A stretch of 64,000 nt of DNA from the NCBI RefSeq assembly GCF_016785085.1, contig NZ_JAENHO010000014.1:248001-312000 (forward strand), in the 5' to 3' direction. The position numbers and the translations under genes were made by a program. Below the pieces are notes generated by a model. That model ran no database searches, was not told the DNA's origin, and worked only from the letters and a program-made list of their open reading frames with translations. Source of the DNA: Paractinoplanes lichenicola. GTDB taxonomy: Bacteria; Actinomycetota; Actinomycetes; Mycobacteriales; Micromonosporaceae. Numbering within the stretch: the first letter of the stretch is position 1; each line of letters starts with the position of its first letter. Below are positions 52,855 to 61,866 of this stretch, piece after piece.

Positions 52855-54244
52855 GCGGGCCGCCGTGGGTCCAGGGGGTGTCGGCCGGGTCGGGGAAGGC
52901 CGCGCCGGGGCGGTAGGCCTCGCTCAGCGTGGTCAGCAGCAGGTGTTCGCCGACCGCGGGGACGCTGCCGGGCTCGGCGACCAGTTTGCGGCCCATCCCG
53001 CCCGAGAGCTCGAGCAGCACGTCGGAGCCACCGGCGGTCGGGGTCACCGAGATGACCTTGGCTTTCTGGGACGGGCGTGCCGGTGAGGTGAGGGCGGCGC
53101 CGGCCTCCACCCGTACGGGCTCGGTCGTCGCGACCATGATGCGGGGGCGCAGCACCGGTCGTTTGCCGCTGTCGTCGATGCGGTCGGCCTTGGCCAGCGT
53201 CACCACCCCGCCAAAAGCCGCCCCGCTGAGCCGGTGTTCGGCCATGACCAGGGGGTCGTCGAAGGCCCGTTGCACGGCGTAGCGGGCCGCCGCGTTCTCC
53301 AGCCTTTGCAGCCGGGCGGCCGCGGCCACCGCGCCGTCGCGCCGGGGCTGCGGGGTGCCGTCCTCCTCGAGGTGGGTGACGAAGGCCGAATACACGTCGC
53401 GGTCGCTGTCCCACCGCGACTGCACCCGCGCGCCCTCCGGCAGGGTGCGGAGCAGGGCGATCGACTCCCACATGCGGTTCCAGGTCGGCATGAGCAGGTC
53501 ACGCAGCGCGTCCACCAGGGCGGGTGACGACTCGGCGATCAGCGGTGCCAGCACCTTGTTGTCGAACTCGGGGTCGGTGGCCGGCCCGGCGACGGGGCCC
53601 TGCTCGGCGGCCCGCGCGGCCTCGGCGCCCGACGTGATCCAGGCGAAGAGCGATCCGAGGTGCGCGTCCTCGGCCGCGCTCTGCCCGGTGGCCCAGTGCA
53701 ACCCCAGCGCCTGTACGGCATTAGGCAGCAACGCCGAGCCCGGCACCTCGGCCGACGCGGCGAGGAACGTCAGCCACTGTCCCAGCAGCGGCACCGCGGG
53801 CGGTACAGGGTGGTCGCCGTCCGTACGGCGGAAGCGGGTGGACCGGCCGAGCAACCGCAGGAAGTCGGCGCCGCCGGGGTTGGGCACCCACACCTGCGGC
53901 GCGTCGACGTAGCGGTAGCGCACGTCGCGGCCCCGGTCGACGGGCACGGCCTCGGTGCCGCCCGCCCCGAACGACGCCAGGTAGGGCACGACGGCGGCGG
54001 CCAGCTCGGCGGTGAAGGTGAACCGCTCGTCCCGGTTGCGGGGCTGGCTCACCACGAGCAGTCGCGGCGCCGCGGCGTCGGTGCCGAGCAGCACGGCCAG
54101 CGGCGCGTTGGCCTCGCCCGCCATCGCCAGCGGGATCAGCACCAGCGGCCGGTCGTGAATGTGCAGGTGGCGAACGGTGGCGATGCGCTGCGCCCGCCCG
54201 GCCGCAAAAGCCTCGGCCCGAGCCAGGGCGACGAGGGTACTCAA
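52826..54244 (-). CDS. Unrecognised 472-aa protein, third gene of the Fe-S nuclease operon
   Basis: 472 residues from TTG at 54244; its start overlaps the nuclease stop in TTGA. It is rich in Ala and hydrophobic beta-type strands (PLVLIPLAMAGEANAPLAVLLG; RDVRYRYVDAPQVWVPNP) in the first half and helical later. No Walker, nuclease or membrane motif is seen, and no family is recognised. A strand-rich C-terminus (RPRIMVATTEPVRVEAGA; KAKVISVTPTAGGSDVLLEL) recalls an OB or barrel fold. Its operon position suggests it acts with the nuclease. Confidence 0.6.
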   Translation of the reverse strand: MSTLVALARAEAFAAGRAQRIATVRHLHIHDRPLVLIPLAMAGEANAPLAVLLGTDAAAPRLLVVSQPRNRDERFTFTAELAAAVVPYLASFGAGGTEAVPVDRGRDVRYRYVDAPQVWVPNPGGADFLRLLGRSTRFRRTDGDHPVPPAVPLLGQWLTFLAASAEVPGSALLPNAVQALGLHWATGQSAAEDAHLGSLFAWITSGAEAARAAEQGPVAGPATDPEFDNKVLAPLIAESSPALVDALRDLLMPTWNRMWESIALLRTLPEGARVQSRWDSDRDVYSAFVTHLEEDGTPQPRRDGAVAAAARLQRLENAAARYAVQRAFDDPLVMAEHRLSGAAFGGVVTLAKADRIDDSGKRPVLRPRIMVATTEPVRVEAGAALTSPARPSQKAKVISVTPTAGGSDVLLELSGGMGRKLVAEPGSVPAVGEHLLLTTLSEAYRPGAAFPDPADTPWTHGGPPTAPASLSD

Positions 54245-55284
54245 GAGCCGGCCGGGCGAGACAGGGCCTCGTCCCGCAGCCTGCGGGCGGCGCGCAGCAG
54301 GGCCGCGGCCTCGGCCTGCTCGGGCGTCGGCGTCGCGACCCCCGAGGCCAGCGCGAGCACCTCGCCGATCGTCTCGACCCCGCCCAGCGCGTCCCGGACC
54401 GGGCGGCCCAGAGCGGCGGTGTCACCGTCCGACTCGTGGCGGCAATATACCGAAAGTTCGCAGGAAGAAAGGCACTCCGGCGCATATCGGGCATCGACCG
54501 AGGACAGCGCGGACACCAGGTCGGGAGCGGGCAGCTCGACGTCGAAGGAGAGCGACGAGGGCAGCGCCTCCACAAGATCGGCAACGGAGGCGAGCCGCGA
54601 CAGCTGCCGCCGCAGGGTCGACAGCTGTTTGCGCACGTCGAGCACGACTGCCACGGGCTGCAGCGAGAAATTCTCGGGGCAGACGAGCACGACCTCATGG
54701 CTGACCGCGTCGTCCCCGAGCAGTTGACGGAGGGCCAGCACATAGACGGCGGCCTGCACGGCGGCGGCCGAGACCGCGGTGCCGTCGGCCTGCCCGTCGA
54801 TGATCGCGAACGACTTGATCTCGACGACCTGCAGTTGCGCGCCGGTCCGGTGGGTGATCAGGTCGGGTTCGAGGAACACCGTCTGCCCGGCCACGTCGAG
54901 CGTCAGCAACGGGTGGTCGATCAGCCCCTCCGCCGCGCCCCGCAGCAGCGCCCGGGTGCGAGCGTGGCGCGCCGCCAGCGTCCCGTCCTCGTCGACTCCA
55001 AGATCTTCATAACTTCCCACGTACGCCCCGAGGGTCGACCTCAGCAGCGCGCAGTCGTCCGCCTTGAGCATCGCCTCGAACGCGTTGCCGCGGGCCAGCG
55101 CGAACCGGGACTGCCCGAAGCTGCCCGGGAACCCGATCCGCTCGGCCAGCTTGACCTTGTCGACGCCCGCGGCGTCCAGCACGGCCCGGCGCGTGCACCC
55201 GGGGTTGCCGGTCAGCGCGGCCACCGTACGGGCGTTGTGCCGCTTGCCCGCCGCCGTGCCCCGCAGCCGATCGATCCTGTTCAT
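54241..55284 (-). CDS. Cas4/AddB-like PD-(D/E)XK nuclease with a 4Fe-4S cluster
   Basis: 347 residues. Catalytic motifs: the early G-x-x-F-E block (RGNAFEAML, 66-73), LEPDLI (E139, D141), VVEIKSF (E155, K157) and QAAVY (Q177, Y181), the QxxxY motif of RecB-family nucleases. Cysteines C30, C271, C275 and C281 form the C...Cx3Cx5C arrangement that holds an iron-sulfur cluster in AddB and Cas4. Fe-S members usually process DNA ends. It overlaps both neighbours by four bases (ATGA, TTGA). Confidence 0.82.
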   Translation of the reverse strand: MNRIDRLRGTAAGKRHNARTVAALTGNPGCTRRAVLDAAGVDKVKLAERIGFPGSFGQSRFALARGNAFEAMLKADDCALLRSTLGAYVGSYEDLGVDEDGTLAARHARTRALLRGAAEGLIDHPLLTLDVAGQTVFLEPDLITHRTGAQLQVVEIKSFAIIDGQADGTAVSAAAVQAAVYVLALRQLLGDDAVSHEVVLVCPENFSLQPVAVVLDVRKQLSTLRRQLSRLASVADLVEALPSSLSFDVELPAPDLVSALSSVDARYAPECLSSCELSVYCRHESDGDTAALGRPVRDALGGVETIGEVLALASGVATPTPEQAEAAALLRAARRLRDEALSRPAGS

Positions 55285-55853
55285 GCGGGGCCGGAGCCGC
55301 GCTGGTGGGGCACCTGCGGCAGGCCGTAGAGCTGTTGGGCGAGCGGAAGCGCCGAGGCCCGCGCGACCGCGGCGGCGCGCACCGGCTCCTCGGCGGCGAG
55401 CGCGCCGACCAGTTCCGGCGCGGCGAGCGCAGCCGCGGCGGCCTCGGCCAGGTCGGCCGCCTCGACCCCGTGCGGCACGGTCTCGGCCAGCGAGCGCAGC
55501 AGCCGATGGGCGGCCAGACCGGCGCCGGGCCGCATCGCCACGAACCCGGCCACCCGGATCACCATGGCCAGCGCGTCGGCGCGGCGGACGGCCGGGGTGA
55601 CGATCCGGCGTTCGAGCGCCCAGTCACCGAGCGCGATCAGCCCGCGTACGGGGGAAAGGTCTTGATCCAACGCCGCGCAGAGGCCGCTCGACCGGTCGCG
55701 CAGCAGGCCCGCCAGCGCCGGCACCGAGAGGTCACCGTCGAACAAGGCGGCGTGCACGTCGGCCACCAAGCGGGGCGGGGCGGGCGCGCCGAGCAGCAGC
55801 AAAGCGTGCCTTGCCTGCTCAGCGGTGGTGGGTAGGGTGCTCAGACCGTTCAC
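55281..55853 (-). CDS. Unrecognised 190-aa helical protein, first gene of the Fe-S nuclease operon
   Basis: 190 residues, Ala/Leu/Arg-rich, almost certainly all-helical, without signal peptide or membrane span. It resembles no family I know. Blocks include TAEQARHALLLLGAPAPPRLVADVHAALFDG and VPHGVEAADLAEAAAAALAAPELVG. It shares ATGA with the nuclease gene start, so both are translated together. It may be a regulator, adaptor or sensor of the system. Confidence 0.6.
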   Translation of the reverse strand: MNGLSTLPTTAEQARHALLLLGAPAPPRLVADVHAALFDGDLSVPALAGLLRDRSSGLCAALDQDLSPVRGLIALGDWALERRIVTPAVRRADALAMVIRVAGFVAMRPGAGLAAHRLLRSLAETVPHGVEAADLAEAAAAALAAPELVGALAAEEPVRAAAVARASALPLAQQLYGLPQVPHQRGSGPA

Positions 55854-56008
55854 CGGGCCGCTCTCCCTGGGGGGTCGGAGGGTTGCGGTTGACTCTAGAT
55901 CTTCTTACATCGCGTCGGCAATGTGGGGACGAGTCGCAACTTTCACTCCCGATAGCGATTAACCCTCGCATATCGGACGACCGGCTTTTCGCGCGCTACG
56001 TTCGGACT

Positions 56009-56293
56009 ATGCCGAAGGCCATCTGGAACGACGAAGTGATCGCCGAGAGCGACGACACCGTGGTTGTCGAGGGAAGGCTCTACTTCCCGCGCGAGTCGCT
56101 GCGGGAGGACGTGCTGGCCCCCTCCGACACCCACACGATCTGCCCCTGGAAGGGCAAGGCCTCGTATTACACGCTGACCTCGAACGGACACACCACCACC
56201 GACGCCGTCTGGTTCTATCCCGAGCCGAAGCCGGACGCCGGGGTGGTGCGCGATCGCGTCGCCTTCTGGAAGGACGTCCGCACCGAGGACTGA
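56009..56293 (+). CDS. DUF427 domain-containing protein
   Basis: 94 residues from ATG at 56009. It matches the DUF427 pattern closely: AIWNDEVIAESDDTVVVEGRLYFP, SDTHTICPWKGKASYYTL and AVWFYPEP. The family is small and beta-rich, widespread in actinobacteria, with no firm function. The gene is monocistronic: the nuclease operon diverges upstream and a convergent gene follows. Confidence 0.9.
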   Translation: MPKAIWNDEVIAESDDTVVVEGRLYFPRESLREDVLAPSDTHTICPWKGKASYYTLTSNGHTTTDAVWFYPEPKPDAGVVRDRVAFWKDVRTED

Positions 56294-56310
56294 CCGCCGG
56301 CGGGGGCCCG

Positions 56311-56709
56311 TCACGCGATCCGCGGGTGGGCCTCCTCGATCGTGGTCACCTCGAGATAGTCCAGCATGTCGCGCTGCTCCTCGACGTCGAGCGCCCCGAA
56401 CGCCTCGTAGGCGACCTCGCGCGAGTGCTCCGTCTCGGCCGCCAGCAGCGCGATGATCCCCGACCAGGCCAGCGAGACCCGGTCGAACAGCCGCGCCCGC
56501 CGCAGCGAGGTCAGCCGGGTCAGCATCGCCACCTTGGTCGCCGCGTCGTTGTCGATGGCTATCCGGTCGGACAGCTCGAAGAGCGCCTTCCCCCGGTACG
56601 GATGCTCGGCCTCGACCATGCGGGCCAGCTCGGCGTTCGACATGCGGTCGACCGCGGGGGCGGGCCCGCGGCGCGGGAGTGAGGGCAGGTCACCGGGCAC
56701 GGCTGTCAC
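56311..56709 (-). CDS. Unknown 132-aa helical protein downstream of a YbaB gene
   Basis: Start GTG at 56709 gives 132 residues and overlaps the end of the YbaB gene by 20 bases; a longer frame is Arg-rich and unlikely. The protein is helical, with heat-repeat-like pieces (ALFELSDRIAIDNDAATKVAML, EHSREVAYEAFGALDVEEQRDML). No family is recognised. The overlap suggests a functional pair with YbaB. Confidence 0.6.
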   Translation of the reverse strand: MTAVPGDLPSLPRRGPAPAVDRMSNAELARMVEAEHPYRGKALFELSDRIAIDNDAATKVAMLTRLTSLRRARLFDRVSLAWSGIIALLAAETEHSREVAYEAFGALDVEEQRDMLDYLEVTTIEEAHPRIA

Positions 56710-57118
56710 GTCCGCTCTCGAACCCGTTGCCGGGCGCCTGGTGCGGCAGGGTCGGCGTGTTCTGGAACGACGGGAACGGCGGCGCGGCCGGCATGACCGG
56801 CGACGGCGGCTCGTCCACATCATTCAGACTGAACTCGCTGAGGCTCAGCTCGGTGTAGCTGTCGAGCAGGGCCTTCCCGTCCTCGGTGGCCGGGTCGACG
56901 ACGCCCGCGACCTGCTCGGCCAGCGCGGCCTGGGCCCGGCGCATGGTCCGCAGGATCTCGGTCGAGAGCGTCGACCCGCTCAGCCGCTGCACGCTGTCGT
57001 CGAGCCGCAGGCCGGTCACCACCCCGCCGCGGCCGACGGTCACCGTGACCACGCCGTCCTCGTCGGTCGCGGACGCGCTCAACGACGCGAGTCGATCTTC
57101 GAGATTTCCACTCGGCAC
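56690..57118 (-). CDS. YbaB/EbfC-family protein with a Pro-rich tail
   Basis: 142 residues from GTG at 57118, with GGAGG about eight bases upstream. The core matches the YbaB fold: VVTVTVGRGGVVTGLRLDDS, then LSTEILRTMRRAQAALAEQVAGVV. A disordered Pro/Ser-rich C-terminus of about 40 residues follows. It is the second YbaB gene of the window; unlike the first it has no toxin next to it, but the 132-residue unknown overlaps its end. Confidence 0.85.
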   Translation of the reverse strand: MPSGNLEDRLASLSASATDEDGVVTVTVGRGGVVTGLRLDDSVQRLSGSTLSTEILRTMRRAQAALAEQVAGVVDPATEDGKALLDSYTELSLSEFSLNDVDEPPSPVMPAAPPFPSFQNTPTLPHQAPGNGFESGRDSRAR

Positions 57119-57373
57119 TACTTCGTCCTCCGTTGCCGGAATTTTGTGCTGTCGGCGCTCTATGAGATCACGGTCGGCGCCGGGCCCGCCGGACACCCCG
57201 TCGCCCCCACTGGGCCGGTCACCCGACCTGACGACCACCGTAACCGTGACGCAACACATACCCCGTCCCGCAAAACCATCCGACCGCCCCGCCCGCCACC
57301 CGAACACGAATGAATGCGCTGTTCCCCTCATGTGCACCAAGCACTGACCGATCAAACGCGTCGGAGGTGCTTC

Positions 57374-59071
57374 ATGGGGCGTTACGGCAAGACTCTGGAC
57401 CGTGTGCGACGCGGCGTCGACATCGCCATGATCTTCGCGTCGCTCATGGCGCTCGCCTGGCCCATGCTGATCGAGCCCCTCGAGCGGCAGGACGCCGGCC
57501 TGTGGGCCTGGTCGCTGGGGATCGCCGTGGTCGTGGCGATCGGCGCGGCCGTGGCCAAGGCGACCGAGCGCTGGCCGCTCGCGCAGTACGCCCCGGTCTC
57601 CGCGGCCGTGGTGATGGCGGGTGTGCGCACCCAGCTGGGCGACACCGGCCCCGAGCTGATCTGGCTGATCCTGATCGTCACCGGCATCATCCTCGTCCGC
57701 CAGTTCCTCGGCTCGCACACCAACGAGGGCCTGATGCGCGACCTCACCCGGCAGCGCGCGATCCTGGCCCGGCAGGCCTTCCGCGACCCCCTGACCGGGC
57801 TCGGCAACCGCGCGATGTTCATGGATCACGCCAAGGACGCGCTCGACGACGCCGACGAGACCTCGACCGCGGTGATCCTGTTCGACCTCGACGGCTTCAA
57901 GGGCATCAACGACACGTACGGGCACGCGGCCGGCGACGAGCTGCTGAAAATCACGGCCGAGCGGCTGAACGCGAACGTGCGGGCCAACGACACGGTCTCC
58001 CGGCTCGGCGGCGACGAGTTCGTGGTGCTGCTGCCCCGCCTGGCCGACGACCAGACCGCCGACACGGTGGCCACCCGGATCCTGCGCGACCTGCAGCAGC
58101 CGGTCGCCGTCGACGATCTCGTGCTGACCGCGCGGGCCAGCGCCGGCATCTCGATCGCCCGCGGCGCCGAGCGCGATGTGGACTCGCTGCTGCGCGAGGC
58201 CGACGAGGCGCTGTATCACGCCAAGGACGACGGCAAGGGTGTCGTGCGCCGGTTCGACCCGGCCCGCTTCGCCGAGGTCGCCCAGCGCCGCCGGGACGAG
58301 AGCGACCTGCGCCGGGCGCTCGCCGAATGCCAGTTCGAGGTGCACTACCAGCCGATCGTCGACCTCGACGGCGAGCACACGGTGGGGGTCGAGGCGCTGG
58401 TGCGCTGGCGGCACCCGATCCGCGGCCTGCTCGCCCCGGGCGACTTCATCGACCTGACCGAGTCGCTCGGCCTCATGCACAACCTCGGCCTGTGGGTGCT
58501 GCGCGAGGCGTGCGTGCAGGCGGTCCAGTGGCAGCGCGAGCACCCCGGCTTCAAGCTCAACGTCAACCTGTCGGCCACCCAGCTGGCCAGCCCCGAGCTG
58601 ACCGACGAGATCCGTACGGTGCTGACCGACACCGGCATGCCGGCCGACCTGCTCGTGCTCGAGCTGACCGAGTCGGCCGCGCTGACCGACCTGACCGAGT
58701 CGGCCCGCGTGCTCGACTCGCTCAAGAGCCTGGGCGTCCGGATCGCGCTCGACGACTTCGGCACCGGCTTCTCATCGCTGAGCCACCTGGGCGCGCTGCC
58801 GGTCGACGTGGTGAAGATCGACAAGTCGTTCGTGCAGGCCATGCAGGAGTCGACCGCGAACGGCTCGGTGGCCGAGGCGGTGCTGCACATCGCCCGCACG
58901 TTCAACCTGTCGCCGGTCGCCGAGGGTGTCGAGGACGAGGCGCAGGCGGCCATGCTGCGCGAGCTCGCCTGCACCCAGGCCCAGGGCTATCACTTCGCCA
59001 AGCCGATGCCCGCGGCCGAACTGACCGGTCTGCTCAGCCGCCAGACCACGATCGTGCTACAGCGGCGGTAG
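57374..59071 (+). CDS. Membrane-anchored GGDEF-EAL protein (c-di-GMP turnover)
   Basis: 565 residues from ATG at 57374, with GGAGG upstream. Two to four membrane segments lie in the first 110 residues (DIAMIFASLMALAWPML, LGIAVVVAIGAAVA, LIWLILIVTGIILVRQFLG). The GGDEF domain is intact (RLGGDEFVVLLPR, about 228-240). The EAL domain is intact (GVEALVRWRHP, LNVNLSATQ, LELTESA, ALDDFGTGFSS, VKIDKSF, AEGVEDE, QGYHFAKPM). So it may both make and break c-di-GMP. It has no periplasmic sensor. Its 3' end overlaps the convergent STAND gene by 15 bases. Confidence 0.94.
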   Translation: MGRYGKTLDRVRRGVDIAMIFASLMALAWPMLIEPLERQDAGLWAWSLGIAVVVAIGAAVAKATERWPLAQYAPVSAAVVMAGVRTQLGDTGPELIWLILIVTGIILVRQFLGSHTNEGLMRDLTRQRAILARQAFRDPLTGLGNRAMFMDHAKDALDDADETSTAVILFDLDGFKGINDTYGHAAGDELLKITAERLNANVRANDTVSRLGGDEFVVLLPRLADDQTADTVATRILRDLQQPVAVDDLVLTARASAGISIARGAERDVDSLLREADEALYHAKDDGKGVVRRFDPARFAEVAQRRRDESDLRRALAECQFEVHYQPIVDLDGEHTVGVEALVRWRHPIRGLLAPGDFIDLTESLGLMHNLGLWVLREACVQAVQWQREHPGFKLNVNLSATQLASPELTDEIRTVLTDTGMPADLLVLELTESAALTDLTESARVLDSLKSLGVRIALDDFGTGFSSLSHLGALPVDVVKIDKSFVQAMQESTANGSVAEAVLHIARTFNLSPVAEGVEDEAQAAMLRELACTQAQGYHFAKPMPAAELTGLLSRQTTIVLQRR

Positions 59072-61477
59072 GTCCAGATCGGTCTCGAGCCGATCGCCCA
59101 GGGCCACTCGCGCCAGCACGGGGTGTCCTTCCCCGTACGCCTTCGTGAGCGCCGCCGCCACCTGATGGCGGGCCTCGTCGTCGCCGCCGGCCAGCACCGC
59201 GTTCCAGGCGCAGGCCAGCGTGTCGGGGTGCTCGGGGCCGCGGATCAGGCGGGACCGCTGCCACGTGTCGCCGGCCAGCTGCTGCCCCTCCTGCCGCTCG
59301 CCCAAGCCGAACAGGTCGCTCGCGTAGCCGTTGGCGCAGCTCATCGTGAACGGGTGGTCGGGGCCGACGCTGCGCCGCAGGCCGCTCAGCGCCTCCTCGT
59401 CGATGTGCCGGGCCTCGGCGAACCGACCGGTCGCCCGCACCACGCCGGCCAGCGCGGCCGAGGCGGCCAGCGTGAACGGGTGGTCGTCGCCGAGCACCGA
59501 GTGATAGCGGATCACCGCGCGTTCGAGCAGCTCATGAGCCCGGTCGAAATCCTCGGCCTCCCGTACGGCGTTGGCCAGCGAGACGACCGCGGCCAGCGTC
59601 TCGACGTGCAGGTCGCCGAGGCGGCGCCGGGTCAGCTCGACCACCGACTCGGCCAGCGGCACCGCGGAGGGCTGCCCTCGGCGCCGGGTCGCCATCGCGG
59701 CGAACCGGGCCGCCCACAGCGCGAACGGGTGGTCCTCGCCGACCGTGCCCGGCCGCACGACGGCCAGCTCGGCCGCGGCCGCGTAGTCGCCCAGTCCGAA
59801 CAGGTCGAAGGCCAGCTCGGCCCGCGACGACAGGATCTCCGGATGCCCGTCGGCGAAGATCGCCTGGCGGTGCCGCAGGGTCTGCTCGTCGAGGGTGCGG
59901 GCGCCCCGGAAGTCGCCGAGCAGGCGCAGGTCCGCGGCGAGGTTGTTGGCGCAGCGCAGCGCGGTCGGGAAGCTCTCGCCGAACAACCGGCGATAGCGCA
60001 CCAGGTTGTCGGCGTCGAGCTGCCGGGCCTGGCCGAAGTGCCCGCGGATGCGCAGGTCGGCGCCCACGCTGTTGGCCGTGGCCAGGGTCGTCTCGTCGTC
60101 GCCGCCGAGCGCCTCGCGCTGGGCCCGCAGGGTCTGCGCGTTGAGCGCCCGGGCCTCGCCCGTGCGGCCGACCGCCCGCAGCGCGTTGCCCAGGTGGAAC
60201 GAGGCCAGCAGGGTCTGCGGGTCGGTCTCGCCGAGCAGCTCGCGCCAGCGGGTGACGGCCGCCCCGGCCAGGTCGCGGCTGGAGTCGTAGTCGCCGCGGG
60301 CGAAGTGATAGCGCACGCAGTTGATGACCAGCTGGCGGATCTCCTCGGCGCCCGCGCCCAGCACATCGGAGTGGATCAGATGCGGGGTCAGCTCGGCGTA
60401 GCGCGAGCGGGTTGCCGGGTCGTCCGGGTCGCCGGGGTCGGCCGCGGCCAGGGTGGCCCGGACCGTGCCCATCAGGGCGGCGTGCCGCTCCGAGCTGAGC
60501 TCCTGGCCCAGCATGCCGCGCACCAGCGGGTGCACGAGCAGGTGCTCGCCGGGCGGGTCGAGCTCGGCCAGCCCGTACCGGCCGATCAGGCGCAGCGCCG
60601 CCTTGAGCCGCCGTTCGACGCGCACTGTGCCGGCCAGCTCGGGTGGCAGCGGCAGCGTGCGCGCACCCCAGAGCAGTCGCCACGAGACCGGCGCACTGCT
60701 CAGGAAGGCACACAGCTCCAGCAGCTCGAACGCGGCCGGCGAGACCTCCTTGAGCTCGTCGGCGGCCAACCCCCAAGCCACCCGTACGGGGGTGGGGAAG
60801 GCGAGCTCGGCGGCGCGCGTGTCGTAGCGGGCCAGGTAGTCGTCGATCGTGCGCCCGGTGGCGGCCCGGACGGCGGCGGCCAGCTCGAGGGCCATCGGCA
60901 CGTCGCCCAGCCGCTCGGCCAGGCGACCGGCGTCGTCCACGGTCAGCTCGGGGGCGCGGCGGCGCAGCAGGTCGACGCTGTCGGCGCGGTCGAAGACGCC
61001 GACCGGCACGGCCTGGGCCACCTCCGCCGACCAGCGCGGGTTGCGGCTGGTCACCAGCACGTGGCCGGCCCCGCTGGGCAGATACTGCTTGATGTCCTCG
61101 GGGCGGTTGGCGTCCTCGAAGACGACCAGCCAGTTGCGGAACGGCTCGCCGCGGCTCAGCGTGTCGCGCACGGCCGAGAGGGTGCGGTTGATGTCGCCCG
61201 ACTCCGGCAGCCCGAGCCGGTGGGCCAGCCCGATCAGCGCGGCCCGGGTGCCCGCGGCCTGCTCGGCCGGGATCCACCAGACCAGCTCGTAGGTCTCCGC
61301 ATAGCGGTACGCGTATTCGGCCGCCAGCTGGGTACGTCCCGTGCCGCCGAGCGGGTGCTCCTCGCCGGGCAGCAGCACGACCGGGCCGGTGCTCAGCCGG
61401 TCACGGAGCTGGGCGAGCAGGTCTTCCCGCCCGACGAATCGAGTGTTGCGCGGCGGCAGACCGCCCAGGACCGGCAC
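59057..61477 (-). CDS. STAND NTPase (NB-ARC) with TPR repeats
   Basis: 806 residues. An NB-ARC-type NTPase at about 10-330 has the P-loop HPLGGTGRTQLAAEYAY (G44-T49), where the Walker A lysine is replaced by R48. LVVFEDAN and GAGHVLVTSRNPRW follow. Residues about 390-770 contain many kinesin-light-chain-like TPRs (LLASFHLGNALRAVGRTGEARAL; NSVGADLRIRGHFGQARQLD). It resembles the FxsT-type TPR proteins of actinobacteria. It is probably a signalling scaffold. Substrate is unknown. Confidence 0.88.
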   Translation of the reverse strand: MPVLGGLPPRNTRFVGREDLLAQLRDRLSTGPVVLLPGEEHPLGGTGRTQLAAEYAYRYAETYELVWWIPAEQAAGTRAALIGLAHRLGLPESGDINRTLSAVRDTLSRGEPFRNWLVVFEDANRPEDIKQYLPSGAGHVLVTSRNPRWSAEVAQAVPVGVFDRADSVDLLRRRAPELTVDDAGRLAERLGDVPMALELAAAVRAATGRTIDDYLARYDTRAAELAFPTPVRVAWGLAADELKEVSPAAFELLELCAFLSSAPVSWRLLWGARTLPLPPELAGTVRVERRLKAALRLIGRYGLAELDPPGEHLLVHPLVRGMLGQELSSERHAALMGTVRATLAAADPGDPDDPATRSRYAELTPHLIHSDVLGAGAEEIRQLVINCVRYHFARGDYDSSRDLAGAAVTRWRELLGETDPQTLLASFHLGNALRAVGRTGEARALNAQTLRAQREALGGDDETTLATANSVGADLRIRGHFGQARQLDADNLVRYRRLFGESFPTALRCANNLAADLRLLGDFRGARTLDEQTLRHRQAIFADGHPEILSSRAELAFDLFGLGDYAAAAELAVVRPGTVGEDHPFALWAARFAAMATRRRGQPSAVPLAESVVELTRRRLGDLHVETLAAVVSLANAVREAEDFDRAHELLERAVIRYHSVLGDDHPFTLAASAALAGVVRATGRFAEARHIDEEALSGLRRSVGPDHPFTMSCANGYASDLFGLGERQEGQQLAGDTWQRSRLIRGPEHPDTLACAWNAVLAGGDDEARHQVAAALTKAYGEGHPVLARVALGDRLETDLDLPPL

Positions 61478-61551
61478 GCCACGCTCCTCACGTGTTTGAT
61501 GATGCCGATTACCGTACGTGGAACCATCGCCACAGTGGAAGAAGGACGGCC

Positions 61552-61866
61552 TTGCCCGACGAGTTCGTGACGAGCCTGAACAACAACGGCGAGACCGCGA
61601 CCGTCGCGCTGCGGGGCGAGGTCGACGTGCTCACCGTCGACCAGGTGCGCTCCGCGCTGTCCGACGCGCTGGCCACCCGTCCCCGCGAGATCGTGGTCGA
61701 CCTGGCCGGCCTGGTCTTCATCGACTCCACCGGCCTGGGCGCGCTGATCTTCGGGTTCCAGCGCGCCCGTGACGCCGGCATCCGGTTCCGGCTGACCGGC
61801 GCGACGCCCCCGGTCAAGCAGATCCTGGTGCTGAGCGGCCTGCTCGAGGTCGTCGAGCTGTCCTAG
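61552..61866 (+). CDS. STAS-domain anti-sigma factor antagonist
   Basis: 104 residues from TTG at 61552, with GAAGGA about six bases upstream. SpoIIAA-like fold: TVALRGEVDVLTVDQVRSAL, IVVDLAGLVFIDSTGLGALIFG with the phosphorylatable serine in DSTGLG, and FRLTGATPPVKQILVLSGL. Dephosphorylation by a SpoIIE phosphatase (one is at 48951) would let it bind an anti-sigma kinase. Its stop overlaps the MFS transporter's stop in the opposite direction. Confidence 0.9.
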   Translation: MPDEFVTSLNNNGETATVALRGEVDVLTVDQVRSALSDALATRPREIVVDLAGLVFIDSTGLGALIFGFQRARDAGIRFRLTGATPPVKQILVLSGLLEVVELS

